Part shown: positions 9,494 through 18,723 of the stretch, piece after piece
Layout of the letters: each line of letters starts with the position of its first letter
Position numbering within the stretch: the stretch's first letter is position 1
Assembly: GCA_963751615.1 (NCBI GenBank)
Contig: CAVVVG010000005.1
Coordinates: 868,001 to 932,000 of the forward strand
From: Palsa-892 sp963751615
GTDB taxonomy: Bacteria > Pseudomonadota > Alphaproteobacteria > Rhizobiales > Xanthobacteraceae
Reading direction: 5' to 3'
Length of the DNA stretch: 64,000 nt
Translations under genes and position numbers: made by a program
The notes under the pieces: generated by a model
What the model was told of the DNA's origin: nothing
What the model saw: only the letters and a program-made list of their open reading frames with translations
Databases searched by the model: none

Positions 9494-10210
9494 TCAGTAC
9501 AATCCCGGTACTAGCCGCGCAGTGTGCAACATGTAATTGTGGTATTCGGGAAAAATTTTTGCGAGAATTTTTTCCTCATTTTTCATACGTTCAAGTTGAA
9601 ATATGCATTGCACAACGAATAGGACTACCGCCCACGGTGAAAGGTACTGCAGCGTTAATCCCATCAGCGCGACAGCTTCACCGAGATAAAGTGGATGACG
9701 GATTACCGCATACGGCCCACACGTCACAAGATGTCGCGCTTCAGGAAGCATGCTGATTGAACGTCCAAGCCGAAATACAGCGTAAAGCGCAAAGACGGTA
9801 CCGCCGAGTATCAGTACAGTTGATGTCAGATAGAGTGGGGCCGAAAGCTCTCGCGGCGGCAGCAACACGACGCCGACACCAAGATAGGCTCCGGCGACGG
9901 CAGCAATTCGCGGATATAGTCCTCGCGTTCTGCCCAACGGCGTGCGACGCAGTACCAAAAGTATGCCTAGTGCCGCGACAAAGAGTAATGTAGCGAGCTT
10001 CGATGCTAGGCTCGCAACGCCAAGGATGTCGATGGTTGCGAAATCATTCGCATTGATCTGCTGGGCAAGTGCCGGAAACTGATGTGTTACACAAAGCCCG
10101 TACCACGCGATCAGGGGTGAGGCTGCAAAAAAATCGTACAGCTTAGTCTCTTTGAACGCCTTAAGGTGCGCTGCTACGGGTATCCTGCGCTCTCCCGTGA
10201 TGCTGCTCAT
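9494..10210 (-). CDS. Isoprenylcysteine carboxyl methyltransferase-like membrane protein
   Basis: A 238-residue membrane protein with about five or six hydrophobic segments. The C-terminal third has the ICMT/PEMT family signature: LVTCGPYAVIRHPLYLGE, then a hydrophobic stretch and RMKNEEKIL with FPEYHNY near the end, which form the SAM pocket in relatives. Bacterial members methylate lipids or unknown small substrates at the inner membrane; the substrate here cannot be told. It has its own leader and no obvious partner. Confidence 0.78.
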   Translation of the reverse strand: MSSITGERRIPVAAHLKAFKETKLYDFFAASPLIAWYGLCVTHQFPALAQQINANDFATIDILGVASLASKLATLLFVAALGILLVLRRTPLGRTRGLYPRIAAVAGAYLGVGVVLLPPRELSAPLYLTSTVLILGGTVFALYAVFRLGRSISMLPEARHLVTCGPYAVIRHPLYLGEAVALMGLTLQYLSPWAVVLFVVQCIFQLERMKNEEKILAKIFPEYHNYMLHTARLVPGLY

Positions 10211-10836
10211 TGTTACCGACGATCCTATTCAAGCTCTCGGCTGAGCGACTGCCCGGTGCGAGGTCACTCTCTTCCTAACCTCTAGGTGTAAACGAAGTTT
10301 TGAGAGACTCGAGACAAGCGCATCCGATTGGAAAGCAAACAAATTCAATGCCTCGAACACATCCAAAGCGCGTTGCCGCCAAGTAAAAAGCCCGGCGTTG
10401 ATCGCCGGACTTATTGGTGAAGCGCGGGTAGCAAGAAACCACCCTGTTCGATCTCAAATCTTGGAGCAGATATATTAACACTCAGATACTGAGAAATGGC
10501 TGTTAACCACTTTTGCGGGCTTCATAACGCGACCGCTCGTTGCGGTTGCATAAGGATTGCGAAATGAAACTACTCAACTTTGACAGCCTTTCTTCAAATT
10601 ATTGCAACAGCGATCATCATTGAGAGCTCGGGGAACAATGGGTGTCGCCCGCATTCCTAACCAGAATATTCACACTAACCCGCACTGCCTCGAAGAAACT
10701 AAGACTCAGGTGAGTCAGCAGCCGTACAGGCGCTCTGCCAATTTAAGACGCACGTTTTTGACTTTTTCCGACGTATTGATAGCGCCAACGAAATGATGAT
10801 GACGCTCGTTCGTGGCCTCGATCTTTTGCCTGACCT
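10211..10836. other. Intergenic region between the methyltransferase and the cytochrome island
   Basis: No supported coding gene. It contains a minus-strand terminator at 10385-10410. This stretch marks the left edge of the cytochrome island. Confidence 0.5.
10385..10410 (-). terminator. Rho-independent terminator, minus strand
   Basis: Read on the minus strand, GTCCGGCG-ATCAA-CGCCGGGC is followed by TTTTTACTT. It lies about 430 bases past the NrfD-like stop codon, so it may end that operon or an unannotated small RNA. Confidence 0.7.
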
Positions 10837-12036
10837 TTACCGCACGCTGAACGGAGGCGACGCTGAGACTGTGTCCTCGACCCAAGGCGGAAATAATCGG
10901 GTCATTGCCGTCAACAAAACGAACGGCGTAGCCAACACCATGGCCGCCGCCAACAAGCCTTCCCTGCCGAGAATGGGTGGGTGATAGGCGAGCAATCCTT
11001 TGCCTGTTTTCGCGATTTCTTGTCCGCCGATAACCACGTTCCAGCGCATCATCAATACCGCGAGCAGGACCAAAAACGCACATCCGGCAACTCCCGCAAC
11101 CAGCGTCCTCCCGGTTGTGCCGCGCCAAATCATCAACGTCAGCACAGCAATCGGCAGCACGGAACCAACACCGAATTGGAGGATGAAGAAGGGAACAATG
11201 AGCGGCCCTTTGACGAATTCCATAATCACGTCGATCCCTTCCCGGCCTCGATAGACAAGACTGGCAAATTCCACCCCCTCCAGCAGCAACGTGAACATCA
11301 TGAAGCCCCACAGCGAATATGCCATGACTTTCAAGCATGGCAAATCAACCGCGACCTTGCGCAACTTGCAGAACACAACATAGAGCACGATCACTAACGC
11401 CGTGCCCGAGATGATAGCGGAAAACAGAAAGATCGCGGGCATGAGATCGGAGGACCACCACTCGCGAGATTTTAGTGAACCAAATACAAACCCCACATAG
11501 CCGTGCAAACCATGAGCGCCGGGAATACCGATGATCGCCAACGCGAAGATCCAATTTCGGTCGTAACGCATCGCCTTCTCGGACAGATCATAAGACCCCA
11601 GGGACAGAACGCGATAAAACCAACCCAACAGCCCTGTCCTTTGTTGCGCCTGATGCACGATGTAAGGCCGAAACACGAACCAAGATTCCAGCACCAGCAG
11701 AACCACATAAAACGCAGCCGCGTAAGCAAAGATCGCGAAGGCGGAGGTCAAGTGCGGTGTGATCATGGCATTGAATGCACGCTCCGGATGACCAAGATGC
11801 AACAGCAAGGGTATGGGGACGACGACCATGCAACTAAGCGAGACCAGCAAAGCGAAATGCGCTACCGGCTTCAAATGCTGAAAACCAAACACTTGATACA
11901 AGCTTGAAATGGTAAAGGCGCCGGCCACTAGCCCCGTGAGATAGGGGTAGACGACAATGAGTACGGTCCAAGGGATGATCGTCTCGTTGGGATAAACATA
12001 GCCGGTGAATGGGGCGACCTCAAAGAGGGATTCCAT
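10837..12036 (-). CDS. NrfD/PsrC-type quinone-interacting membrane subunit
   Basis: A 399-residue polytopic protein, eight to ten hydrophobic segments, of the NrfD/PsrC family that binds quinone and passes electrons to or from a periplasmic Fe-S subunit without carrying cofactors itself. The N-terminus (MESLFEVAPFTGYVYPNE, then the first membrane segment IPWTVLIVVYPY) is typical. The start at 12036 is fixed by an ideal AAGGAGGTGATTTA site immediately upstream and by the TAATG overlap with the Fe-S gene stop. With the Fe-S protein and the hexaheme cytochrome it makes a three-gene operon resembling Nrf, Act and Qrc quinone modules. Confidence 0.9.
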   Translation of the reverse strand: MESLFEVAPFTGYVYPNETIIPWTVLIVVYPYLTGLVAGAFTISSLYQVFGFQHLKPVAHFALLVSLSCMVVVPIPLLLHLGHPERAFNAMITPHLTSAFAIFAYAAAFYVVLLVLESWFVFRPYIVHQAQQRTGLLGWFYRVLSLGSYDLSEKAMRYDRNWIFALAIIGIPGAHGLHGYVGFVFGSLKSREWWSSDLMPAIFLFSAIISGTALVIVLYVVFCKLRKVAVDLPCLKVMAYSLWGFMMFTLLLEGVEFASLVYRGREGIDVIMEFVKGPLIVPFFILQFGVGSVLPIAVLTLMIWRGTTGRTLVAGVAGCAFLVLLAVLMMRWNVVIGGQEIAKTGKGLLAYHPPILGREGLLAAAMVLATPFVLLTAMTRLFPPWVEDTVSASPPFSVR

Positions 12037-12884
12037 TAAATCACCTCCTTGTCGATGCCGACATAGAAAACATTTGGAGCATTGCCACTTTCGCGTCTGA
12101 GCACTTGGACTTGATTGTTTTGGACGAACTGGCTGATCGGACTTTGTTTGTCGTTGAGGTCGCCGAAGATACGCGCACCGACCGGACAAACCTCAACGCA
12201 GGCGGGATTCAATCCCTTGGTGATACGGTGATAGCACCATGTGCATTTGTCGGTGACGTTCTTACTCTCATCGAAGTAGCGCGCGCCGTACGGGCAAGCC
12301 TGCACGCAGTATTGGCAGCCGATGCAGTAGGTGTGGTCGATGACGACCACGCCGTCCTCGGTTTTGTAGGTTGCACCAGTCGGACACACCTGTACGCAGG
12401 CGGGATGAGTGCAATGATTGCATAGCTTGGGTACGAAGAAGGCCTTTTCGACCTTCGCATCCTTGTAACGATCGGCGAAGCGATATTGGCCTTCCGAACC
12501 AGAGGCCGCGATGTTCACTGGATCGGCGTGGCTGTCGACACGCGCCGTATTTTCGCCCTCCAGATAAACATAGCGCTCGACCCAGGTGCGGAAGTGATGT
12601 GCGTCGGCAAGGACATTATTTTCCGTTTTGCACGCCTCGACGCAGCGCAAGCAGCCGATACATTTTGTGGCATCGACGCCGTAGCCCCAACGGTGTTTGG
12701 TCCAGTCATATCCAGGAATCGCCGGCGGCTGGCTGCCCGATGTCGCCCCCGGGGCTGCTGTTGCTTGCAGCGAAATAGAGTTCGCAGCCACCGCAGCGGC
12801 ACCACACACAAGAGTGCTTCCAAGAGAACTCAGGAACTGGCGCCGTTCTTTTTCGTGCTTCTCGAGTTGTTCTTTTTCTTGCAT
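12036..12884 (-). CDS. Periplasmic four-cluster Fe-S protein (NrfC/DmsB type)
   Basis: A 282-residue protein with four 4Fe-4S binding groups: CIGCLRCVEAC, CNHCTHPACVQVC, CIGCQYCVQAC and CTWCYHRITKGLNPACVEVC. The N-terminus has a twin-arginine-like RRQFLSSLGS motif followed by a hydrophobic stretch, which fits folding in the cytoplasm and Tat export. The start at 12884 is chosen because TAGGAGC lies eight bases upstream; a longer frame from 12938 has no such site. It should wire the NrfD-like quinone subunit to the hexaheme cytochrome encoded just upstream. Confidence 0.92.
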   Translation of the reverse strand: MQEKEQLEKHEKERRQFLSSLGSTLVCGAAAVAANSISLQATAAPGATSGSQPPAIPGYDWTKHRWGYGVDATKCIGCLRCVEACKTENNVLADAHHFRTWVERYVYLEGENTARVDSHADPVNIAASGSEGQYRFADRYKDAKVEKAFFVPKLCNHCTHPACVQVCPTGATYKTEDGVVVIDHTYCIGCQYCVQACPYGARYFDESKNVTDKCTWCYHRITKGLNPACVEVCPVGARIFGDLNDKQSPISQFVQNNQVQVLRRESGNAPNVFYVGIDKEVI

Positions 12885-12921
12885 CGCCGTGCTCCTAGAA
12901 AAACTTTGGTTTTGCCCTAGC

Positions 12922-13956
12922 TCACTTGCATCTTGCATTGGCGTAATAGGTCGCCACGTTTCCGGCCTCTGCGTCGCTTAAATCCTTGGTGATCCCCGCC
13001 ATCATGCCGTTTTTGCGGGTGCCGTCCTTGTAAGCTTTCAGGGCGGCGACGATATAATCTTTGGAAAAGCCGATAAGATTCGGCCATGATTTATTAGAGC
13101 TCATCCCGTTGGCACCGTGGCAGGCGATGCACTTTGAGGCGATCGCCTGATCCGCCGATGTTGCTTGTTTCTCAACATTCATGCTGCTCTCGCATTTCAA
13201 ACCCGCGAAATAGGCGGCGATGTTTTTGCTGTCTTCGTTACTGATGCCACCAGCTACGGCGCTCATCATCGCATTGTCGCGAGCACCTGTGCTGTAGGTC
13301 TTGAGGGAGTCGATGAAATAGGCTGCGTTCTGCCCAGCAAGGCTGGGGCCAGGAAGGTTCACGCTCTTACCTTCGGGGCCGTGGCAGCCCGCGCAAGCGG
13401 CCGCCTTTATCTTCCCAGCCACTGCGTCGCCGCCCTGTGCCGGTGCGGTCGATACCAAATTGAGTCTTGGCGAATGGGGGTTATGGCAAACGGTGCACTG
13501 TTGCGTTCCAGCATGGTCGGCAACCACGATTTGAGGCTGCTGCGCCGGTCTTCCCGTCAACTTTTCGTGGCAAAGAGTGCAAAGCTTTCTGGTGTCAGTT
13601 GGGACGACCAATTTCAGCTTGTCCGGATGATCCAAGCCGGTTGCCACATGTTCAAACATGCCCCGAACATCTCGCTCGCCGGCCGCACCATGGCAGACCT
13701 CACATTTGACGACCTTCCCAGCATCAACCTTGTTGTGTACGCCCTTGGACCATTCCGAAAATCGCTCTGCATGGCATGACTCACAATATGCCGGACCTTT
13801 ATACTTTGGTTTGTCAGAAGCAATTTCTGCTACCGACTTTCCTCGATAGTGGCCAAATTCGTAAAACGAATCGACGGTGAAGAAAACCTTCGCTGCGTAT
13901 CCTACGGCGCCAAAAACAAGCATAAGAAGTACGAGTCGAACAATGTGCCGCGGCAT
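12922..13956 (-). CDS. Hexaheme cytochrome c, hybrid of multiheme and class I domains
   Basis: A 344-residue protein with one N-terminal hydrophobic segment (residues 5-24; signal peptide or anchor). Four closely spaced heme motifs, CESCH (58), CEVCH (85), CTLCH (126) and CTVCH (154), form a NrfB/NapC-like multiheme part. Two class I cytochrome c553-like domains follow, with CAGCH (188) and CIACH (276), each ending in a Met-containing MM segment that can supply the sixth ligand. A GGAAAGCC ribosome-binding site precedes ATG 13956. As first gene of the operon it is the likely electron acceptor or donor of the NrfCD-like module and links it to the periplasmic tetraheme proteins. Confidence 0.88.
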   Translation of the reverse strand: MPRHIVRLVLLMLVFGAVGYAAKVFFTVDSFYEFGHYRGKSVAEIASDKPKYKGPAYCESCHAERFSEWSKGVHNKVDAGKVVKCEVCHGAAGERDVRGMFEHVATGLDHPDKLKLVVPTDTRKLCTLCHEKLTGRPAQQPQIVVADHAGTQQCTVCHNPHSPRLNLVSTAPAQGGDAVAGKIKAAACAGCHGPEGKSVNLPGPSLAGQNAAYFIDSLKTYSTGARDNAMMSAVAGGISNEDSKNIAAYFAGLKCESSMNVEKQATSADQAIASKCIACHGANGMSSNKSWPNLIGFSKDYIVAALKAYKDGTRKNGMMAGITKDLSDAEAGNVATYYANARCK

Positions 13957-14085
13957 GGCTTTCCTGTTTTTGGGAGTTATGCGATTAAACTATAATTGCT
14001 TTCTTCACGATCGGACCACTCCGTGCGTGCTGCATCTGCCATGAACTTTCTGGAAAAATTATCGACGAAAAACCAATTTGAAGAT

Positions 14086-14099
14086 TTGATTTAGATCAC
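14086..14099. promoter_or_regulatory. FNR-type site (TTGATTTAGATCAC)
   Basis: Matches TTGAT-N4-ATCAA at nine of ten conserved positions. It lies in the divergent region between the hexaheme operon (starts 13956, minus) and the small monoheme gene (starts 14213, plus), about 115-130 bases from each start codon. Confidence 0.7.
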
Positions 14100-14212
14100 T
14101 TCTAGCCAACTTTTTTGGGCTAGTTTAAAATAGCAGTGTTGTTGCGTTGCGGTGGTTTTGCTGCATTACGGTAAGCGAAAAGACCATTCTATAAATAATG
14201 GAGAGGACGAAA

Positions 14213-14425
14213 ATGAAGAGGTACGCGAAACAAGTTTTGGCGTTGACCGCGGTCGCGCTGTTGGCCGGTGGTTCGATGATGATCTTCGCCCCGCAATCGG
14301 CCAAGGCAACGCCGCAATATGCTCAACAGACCGGCAAGCCCTGCGGCCAATGCCATCAAAGTCCGTCTGGCGGCAAGCTGAAACCGTTTGGCGAGAACTT
14401 CAAGAAGAACGGCTACAAGCTCTAG
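14213..14425 (+). CDS. Small exported monoheme c-type protein
   Basis: A 70-residue protein with a signal peptide (residues 1-30, ending around AKATPQ) and a mature part of only about 40 residues carrying one heme motif, CGQCH, in the context QQTGKPCGQCHQSPSGGKLKPFG. No Met ligand domain is present, so it is too small for a class I cytochrome c; the heme may be exposed or bound with a partner. ATG 14213 is preferred over 14198 because GGAGAGGAC lies six bases upstream. A close relative is at 25640-25846; each sits beside an FNR-type site and diverges from a cytochrome operon. Confidence 0.82.
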   Translation: MKRYAKQVLALTAVALLAGGSMMIFAPQSAKATPQYAQQTGKPCGQCHQSPSGGKLKPFGENFKKNGYKL

Positions 14426-14600
14426 AAGCGGTGGTCGGCTTCTGGTGTTAGCGGCGCGAACATGCGCGCCACCAAACGAACGAGCAGTGGTAGTTGGCGA
14501 GCTGGGATTGGCGGACGATTTTTGCCAAGCGGCCAGTGCATTCTTCGTGGGGTGCTTCGGTTTTGCCGCTTGGGCAATCTGATGCGGCTTTAGGAATTTC

Positions 14601-15158
14601 GTGAGCGTGTCGAGCGATCGAACCGCTATTTATTTCGCGACCCGCGACGGGCAATCGCGGCGAATTGCCGAGCATATTTTTTGTCGATTGACATACAGTG
14701 GAAATTTGCCGGCGCCGCGTGATCTGGCGTTGTCGCTGCCGGATAGCAGCGAGCTTGCTGAAGCTTCGCTGATTGTGTTGGTGGCGGCCGTCCGCTATGG
14801 CAAACATTTGCCGGAAACGGATCATTTTTTGGCTGCCTACCAGGCGCTAACCTCTTCGCCACCGCTGGCGCTGGCGTCGGTGAATTTAAGCGCTAGGAAA
14901 CCGGACAAGACTAGCGTCGGCGGCAATCCCTATCTTCGCAAGTTGATCGCACGGCATCGGCTGACGCCTGCCTTGGCCGTCGCCTTCGCCGGACGGCTCG
15001 ACTATCGGAGATACCATTGGTTGGACCGGCAGATCATCCGCTTCATCATGCTGCTGACCGGCGGGCCAACCGATCCGAAAACTTGCATCGAATACACATC
15101 GTGGAACGCGGTCGACGAATTCGCGGCAGGGATCGTCGACTTGCAGCAACACGATTGA
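14601..15158 (+). CDS. hemG: Flavodoxin-fold protoporphyrinogen IX oxidase, HemG type
   Basis: A 185-residue flavodoxin-fold protein. The N-terminal AIYFATRDGQSRRIA is the FMN phosphate loop, VAAVRYGKHLPE the second flavin contact, and FAGRLDYRRYHWLDRQIIRFIM the long helical insertion typical of quinone-dependent HemG. HemG oxidises protoporphyrinogen IX to protoporphyrin IX and passes electrons to the quinone pool, which lets heme be made without oxygen. The start codon is GTG at 14601. Most alphaproteobacteria use HemJ, so finding HemG inside a cytochrome island suggests transfer with it. It is convergent with the next gene, 14 bases apart. Confidence 0.83.
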   Translation: MSVSSDRTAIYFATRDGQSRRIAEHIFCRLTYSGNLPAPRDLALSLPDSSELAEASLIVLVAAVRYGKHLPETDHFLAAYQALTSSPPLALASVNLSARKPDKTSVGGNPYLRKLIARHRLTPALAVAFAGRLDYRRYHWLDRQIIRFIMLLTGGPTDPKTCIEYTSWNAVDEFAAGIVDLQQHD

Positions 15159-15172
15159 GCCGTCTCGGGCGT

Positions 15173-15967
15173 TCAGCTCGCAGGGTTACGTCTGATCACC
15201 GGCGCTTCGCGTTCGATCACGGCAGTCGGCGCCGAAGACACCCACATCTGATACAACGATACCACCCACATAAAGGCGAAGCATGCCGCCATCAAGCCGC
15301 CGGCCGCCATTTCCACGTAAACGAAGGGATGGAACAGCTTGATGATGTACCAGGAGGACACATCGACCATGATGGCGACGAAGGGAAACGCGACGACTGT
15401 GCATTTGAACCAGACCGGACGCACATAAGCGTGGCTGAACGTCAGGCCAACAAGAAAGAAGATGAATGTCACCCCGAACAGGTGAATATGCGAGACGCGC
15501 ACCAAAGTAGGGATGGTTGCGCCCTTATCCATCTCGGTCATCTTTTTCAGGTTGTCGTAGTTACTAAGGTTTACCAGATGCGGGTTGCTGCCATCGTGGC
15601 AAGCCATGCAGCGCTTATCCAAGATCGGCCGAATCTCCTTCTCGTACTTATCACGGTTGGCATTCGCCTGGACCCAGTCGATCACGACGGTGACTTCATC
15701 GCGCGGCAGCATGGTCGACATTGGTCCCCGCAGCGCAGACTCGAGGCGCGAGGACTTCCCGCTGCCACTATAGGCAACGATAAGATCTTCCGGTGTAAGC
15801 AGGAGCGGGTTGCCGCCCGCCTTTCCGGCATAGGTGAAATACACATTGAGCAAGGCGAAGAGATAGCCCAGGCCGAGGATCAGAAGCGCCGCCGTATAGA
15901 GGACACGCTGGCTGTACGGCAGCTCGGAGTAATGAAAGTAGTGCCGGTGCAGTTGCAATTCACTCAT
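15173..15967 (-). CDS. Membrane-bound monoheme c-type protein
   Basis: A 264-residue protein. One membrane helix lies near residues 24-45, then a periplasmic loop with a single heme motif, CMACH (context EKEIRPILDKRCMACHDGSN), then three further membrane helices to the C-terminus. The architecture looks like membrane c-type proteins found beside multiheme respiratory clusters; I know no assigned reaction. The start at 15967 (MSELQLHRH) has GGAA upstream; longer starts at 15979 or 16009 are possible. It is the last gene of the minus-strand run that begins with the nine-heme cytochrome and may anchor the tetraheme carriers or exchange electrons with quinone. Confidence 0.75.
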   Translation of the reverse strand: MSELQLHRHYFHYSELPYSQRVLYTAALLILGLGYLFALLNVYFTYAGKAGGNPLLLTPEDLIVAYSGSGKSSRLESALRGPMSTMLPRDEVTVVIDWVQANANRDKYEKEIRPILDKRCMACHDGSNPHLVNLSNYDNLKKMTEMDKGATIPTLVRVSHIHLFGVTFIFFLVGLTFSHAYVRPVWFKCTVVAFPFVAIMVDVSSWYIIKLFHPFVYVEMAAGGLMAACFAFMWVVSLYQMWVSSAPTAVIEREAPVIRRNPAS

Positions 15968-16092
15968 GGTCAGTTCCATTCGATTGGGCGCTATCGATCG
16001 CGCTCGCACGGATCAATTCGCAGTCCAGGTTGCTTGGATTGTTTGCAGTTAATCTTGCCAAGCGGCAAGTGGGTTTATCCAGACCTCGCATG

Positions 16093-17319
16093 TCACTTGC
16101 CCGGCACGATGACGTATATGGCCGAACGCGCTTTTTGGCGCGAATAATGCGCCGCCAAGTTCTCAATATCGTCATCGCTCAGCACATCGGACATGGCGGC
16201 CATTTCTGCGCTTCTGCGATCGCGGATCCGATAGGCCTTTAAGGCCTTGACGAGATAATCCATGCGCTGGCTCGCGAGCGCTGAAAAGTGCGGGTCAACG
16301 CTGTTGCCATTGAGACCATGACAGCGATCGCACCGTTGCGCCCATTCGGCCGCTGCCAACGGCTTGCGCACGTTCGGCGGTCCCGGTTGCTGGTTGGCAT
16401 AGAAGGCGGCAAGATTTTTGCGTCCGGCATCGTCGAGCCCAGCGACCATACCTTTCATTGTCTCATCGGTGCGCGTGCCATCCTTATAGGCGGCAAGCGC
16501 ACCCGCCAAATATTGCGCGTCCTGCCCGGCAAGACTCGGATTGGCCGACGTTGCGCTAACACCCATATCACCGTGGCATCCAGCGCATGAAACCGCGGCA
16601 GCCTTGCCCGCCTCCTGGTTGCCCGCAGACGGAGTCTGCGCGCGGGCGGGTTTTTGGAGTGCATAAAACAGCGCAATGTTATTAATATTCTCATCACTCA
16701 CATTTGCGATCAGCGCCTTCATGACGCCGTGCTTGCGTTGACCGGACTTATAAGCCTGCATGGCGCTGACCAGATATTTCGGGTCCAATCCGATCAAGTT
16801 TGGCATGCCGGGGGTTTTGCTGACACCGAACTCACCGTGACAGCCGCCGCACGACGCTGCTGCCGCTTGGCCGGCACGGACCGGATCTTTGGCAGTGGTC
16901 GCGTTGGTACTCGGTTGCGGCGGATCAAGAGTGGCAAAGTAGGCGGCCACTTTGACCAGCGCATCATCACTCAGGAACTTGATGGCGTTACCCATGACCG
17001 TTTGGCCGCGCGCCCCCGATTGATAGTCCTTCAGCTCGGTATAGAGATATACTGATCTCTGACCAGCCAGGTGGGGAATACCTTCGGTAGTGCTGATGCC
17101 GTTTGCACCATGGCAACCGCCGCAGGACTCTTCGGCTAGGCGTTTGCCTTCCAACACTTCTTCCGGCTTTAGGAAAAGCGGTTTGAAATTGCTGGCGCTG
17201 GCGCCGGGCGTGATCGGCGTGATCTGCGCCGCCGCAGCCCGACAATCCAAAAACGCCGCTCCGGCAACAACCGTAAGCGCCATAAGCGCAGTCGCTGGCC
17301 TCGCAAATTTAATCCCCAT
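16093..17319 (-). CDS. Tetraheme cytochrome c, four tandem c553-like domains (paralog 1)
   Basis: A 408-residue exported protein (signal peptide about 1-31). Four class I cytochrome c domains of roughly 85-90 residues carry CGGCH (66), CGGCH (157), CAGCH (245) and CDRCH (330). Each has a PNL/PSLAGQ segment and a G-x-R-x-x-x-M Met-ligand segment, as in cytochrome c4/c553. GAGGGT precedes the ATG. It is a soluble periplasmic electron carrier. The domain order, including a divergent fourth domain with CDRCH, is shared with the next gene, so the two arose by duplication of a four-domain ancestor. Confidence 0.9.
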   Translation of the reverse strand: MGIKFARPATALMALTVVAGAAFLDCRAAAAQITPITPGASASNFKPLFLKPEEVLEGKRLAEESCGGCHGANGISTTEGIPHLAGQRSVYLYTELKDYQSGARGQTVMGNAIKFLSDDALVKVAAYFATLDPPQPSTNATTAKDPVRAGQAAAASCGGCHGEFGVSKTPGMPNLIGLDPKYLVSAMQAYKSGQRKHGVMKALIANVSDENINNIALFYALQKPARAQTPSAGNQEAGKAAAVSCAGCHGDMGVSATSANPSLAGQDAQYLAGALAAYKDGTRTDETMKGMVAGLDDAGRKNLAAFYANQQPGPPNVRKPLAAAEWAQRCDRCHGLNGNSVDPHFSALASQRMDYLVKALKAYRIRDRRSAEMAAMSDVLSDDDIENLAAHYSRQKARSAIYVIVPGK

Positions 17320-17483
17320 TCGATTGACCCTCGCCTTCGAGAAATTCAGACGTCCTCATCCATGCCTCCTGGCACGTATTTGCTGAACGAAACCTACGCG
17401 CTTCGAAGCATACAAATGAAGCGCAGTGAGGTTGCTGTCCTCCTCCATCATTTTTCGCCACCAGACCTATCATCCTTTGGCAT

Positions 17484-18644
17484 TTATTTTGACGGTTTCG
17501 CCGCTTGCGTCGAATAAAAAGACGAGAGGCTCTCGATGATGGCGTCGCCATAGGGCACGCTCATATTATGCATCACCGAACTCTGCCGGCGGCCATCGCG
17601 ATAGCCCCGCAACGCCATCGTGAGATAATCCTTGTCCTGTCCATTGATTTTTGGAAACGCTGCTGCTGCGCCGCCGGCGTCCGCGCCGTGGCAACGATCG
17701 CACCTGTCGGTTATCTGGTGAACGAGCTCCGGGCCCTTTTCCGCAGCTCTGGATTTCTGTACCGCATAGAATGCAGCGATGTTGTCGATATCCTTATCGC
17801 TGAGCGCGGCGATTGCCCGTTGCATCGCGTCGTGACGGCGCTTGTTGCGATAGGCCTTGGTCGAATTCACCAGATATTCGGGATCTTGGCTCGCCAGACT
17901 TGGCGTCTCCGAGTCGGTACTCACACCATGTAAGCCGTGACAGCCGGCACATAAGGTAGTCAGTGGTTCGCCCGCCGCCGGATTACCGAATGACGGCGCT
18001 GGGCGTTCTACCGGCGTCTGTGAGGCAAAGAACAGCGCTAGACTATCCATATCAAGCTTGTTCCGGCCGCGGATCAACCCATGCATCGGCGACGTTTCGC
18101 GCGCACCGTTGAGATATTCCTGGGTCGCAGCAACGAAATAGTGCGGCTGCTGACCAGCAAGATTGGGCGTACCTGGCGTCTTGCTGATACCGGTCTCGCC
18201 ATGACAATTGTTACAATCGGCCGCCAGCGCCTTGCCATGCTCGAAGGGAGAAAAGACAGTTCCTGCTGCCGGCGCAATCGGCGGCAAGCTCGCGAAATAT
18301 CCGGCGACGTTGCGAGCATCGGTCTCGGTTAGGTGCGAGGCAATATCCCGCAAAGCACCGTGCAGGCGTTTGCCGTCCTTGTACTCCTGAAGCGAAGCGA
18401 TCAGATAGCGATCGATCTGCCCGCCCAGATTTGGAATGCCGGGCGCGACACCCTTGCCATTCATATCATGACAGCCCTTGCACTCTTTCTCGGCAATGCT
18501 TTTGCCGGCCGCTATGTCCGCTGCCGGAAGCTTGTCGGCGGCGCCCTTATCGCCTGGCGGCTGATTGTCCGAACAGCCGATCAGCACCATGACGATGCCC
18601 AGCAGGAAATATTTTTTCGCAAAGCTGCGACGGTCAAAATGCAT
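17484..18644 (-). CDS. Tetraheme cytochrome c lipoprotein, four tandem c553-like domains (paralog 2)
   Basis: A 386-residue protein from ATG 18644 (an upstream in-frame start at 18692 lacks a good site). The signal peptide ends in the lipobox LIGC, so the protein is probably lipid-anchored, unlike paralog 1. Heme motifs are CKGCH, CNNCH, CAGCH and CDRCH in four tandem class I domains with G-x-R Met-ligand segments. The fourth domain again has CDRCH. A lipid-anchored form beside a soluble form would give one carrier fixed at a membrane and one diffusing in the periplasm. Confidence 0.9.
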   Translation of the reverse strand: MHFDRRSFAKKYFLLGIVMVLIGCSDNQPPGDKGAADKLPAADIAAGKSIAEKECKGCHDMNGKGVAPGIPNLGGQIDRYLIASLQEYKDGKRLHGALRDIASHLTETDARNVAGYFASLPPIAPAAGTVFSPFEHGKALAADCNNCHGETGISKTPGTPNLAGQQPHYFVAATQEYLNGARETSPMHGLIRGRNKLDMDSLALFFASQTPVERPAPSFGNPAAGEPLTTLCAGCHGLHGVSTDSETPSLASQDPEYLVNSTKAYRNKRRHDAMQRAIAALSDKDIDNIAAFYAVQKSRAAEKGPELVHQITDRCDRCHGADAGGAAAAFPKINGQDKDYLTMALRGYRDGRRQSSVMHNMSVPYGDAIIESLSSFYSTQAAKPSK

Positions 18645-18723
18645 TGCAACCTTCAATGGTAATTTCGCCCATAAATTTCCATCTAGTTCCATTCAACGCT
18701 CAGCGATATTGTAGCACGCCTCG

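Noticed and set aside
15017..16147. A 376-codon plus-strand frame opposite the membrane monoheme gene
   Set aside because: It is the antisense shadow of hemG and the gene at 15173-15967; its His/Arg-rich composition and lack of a ribosome-binding site do not fit a protein.
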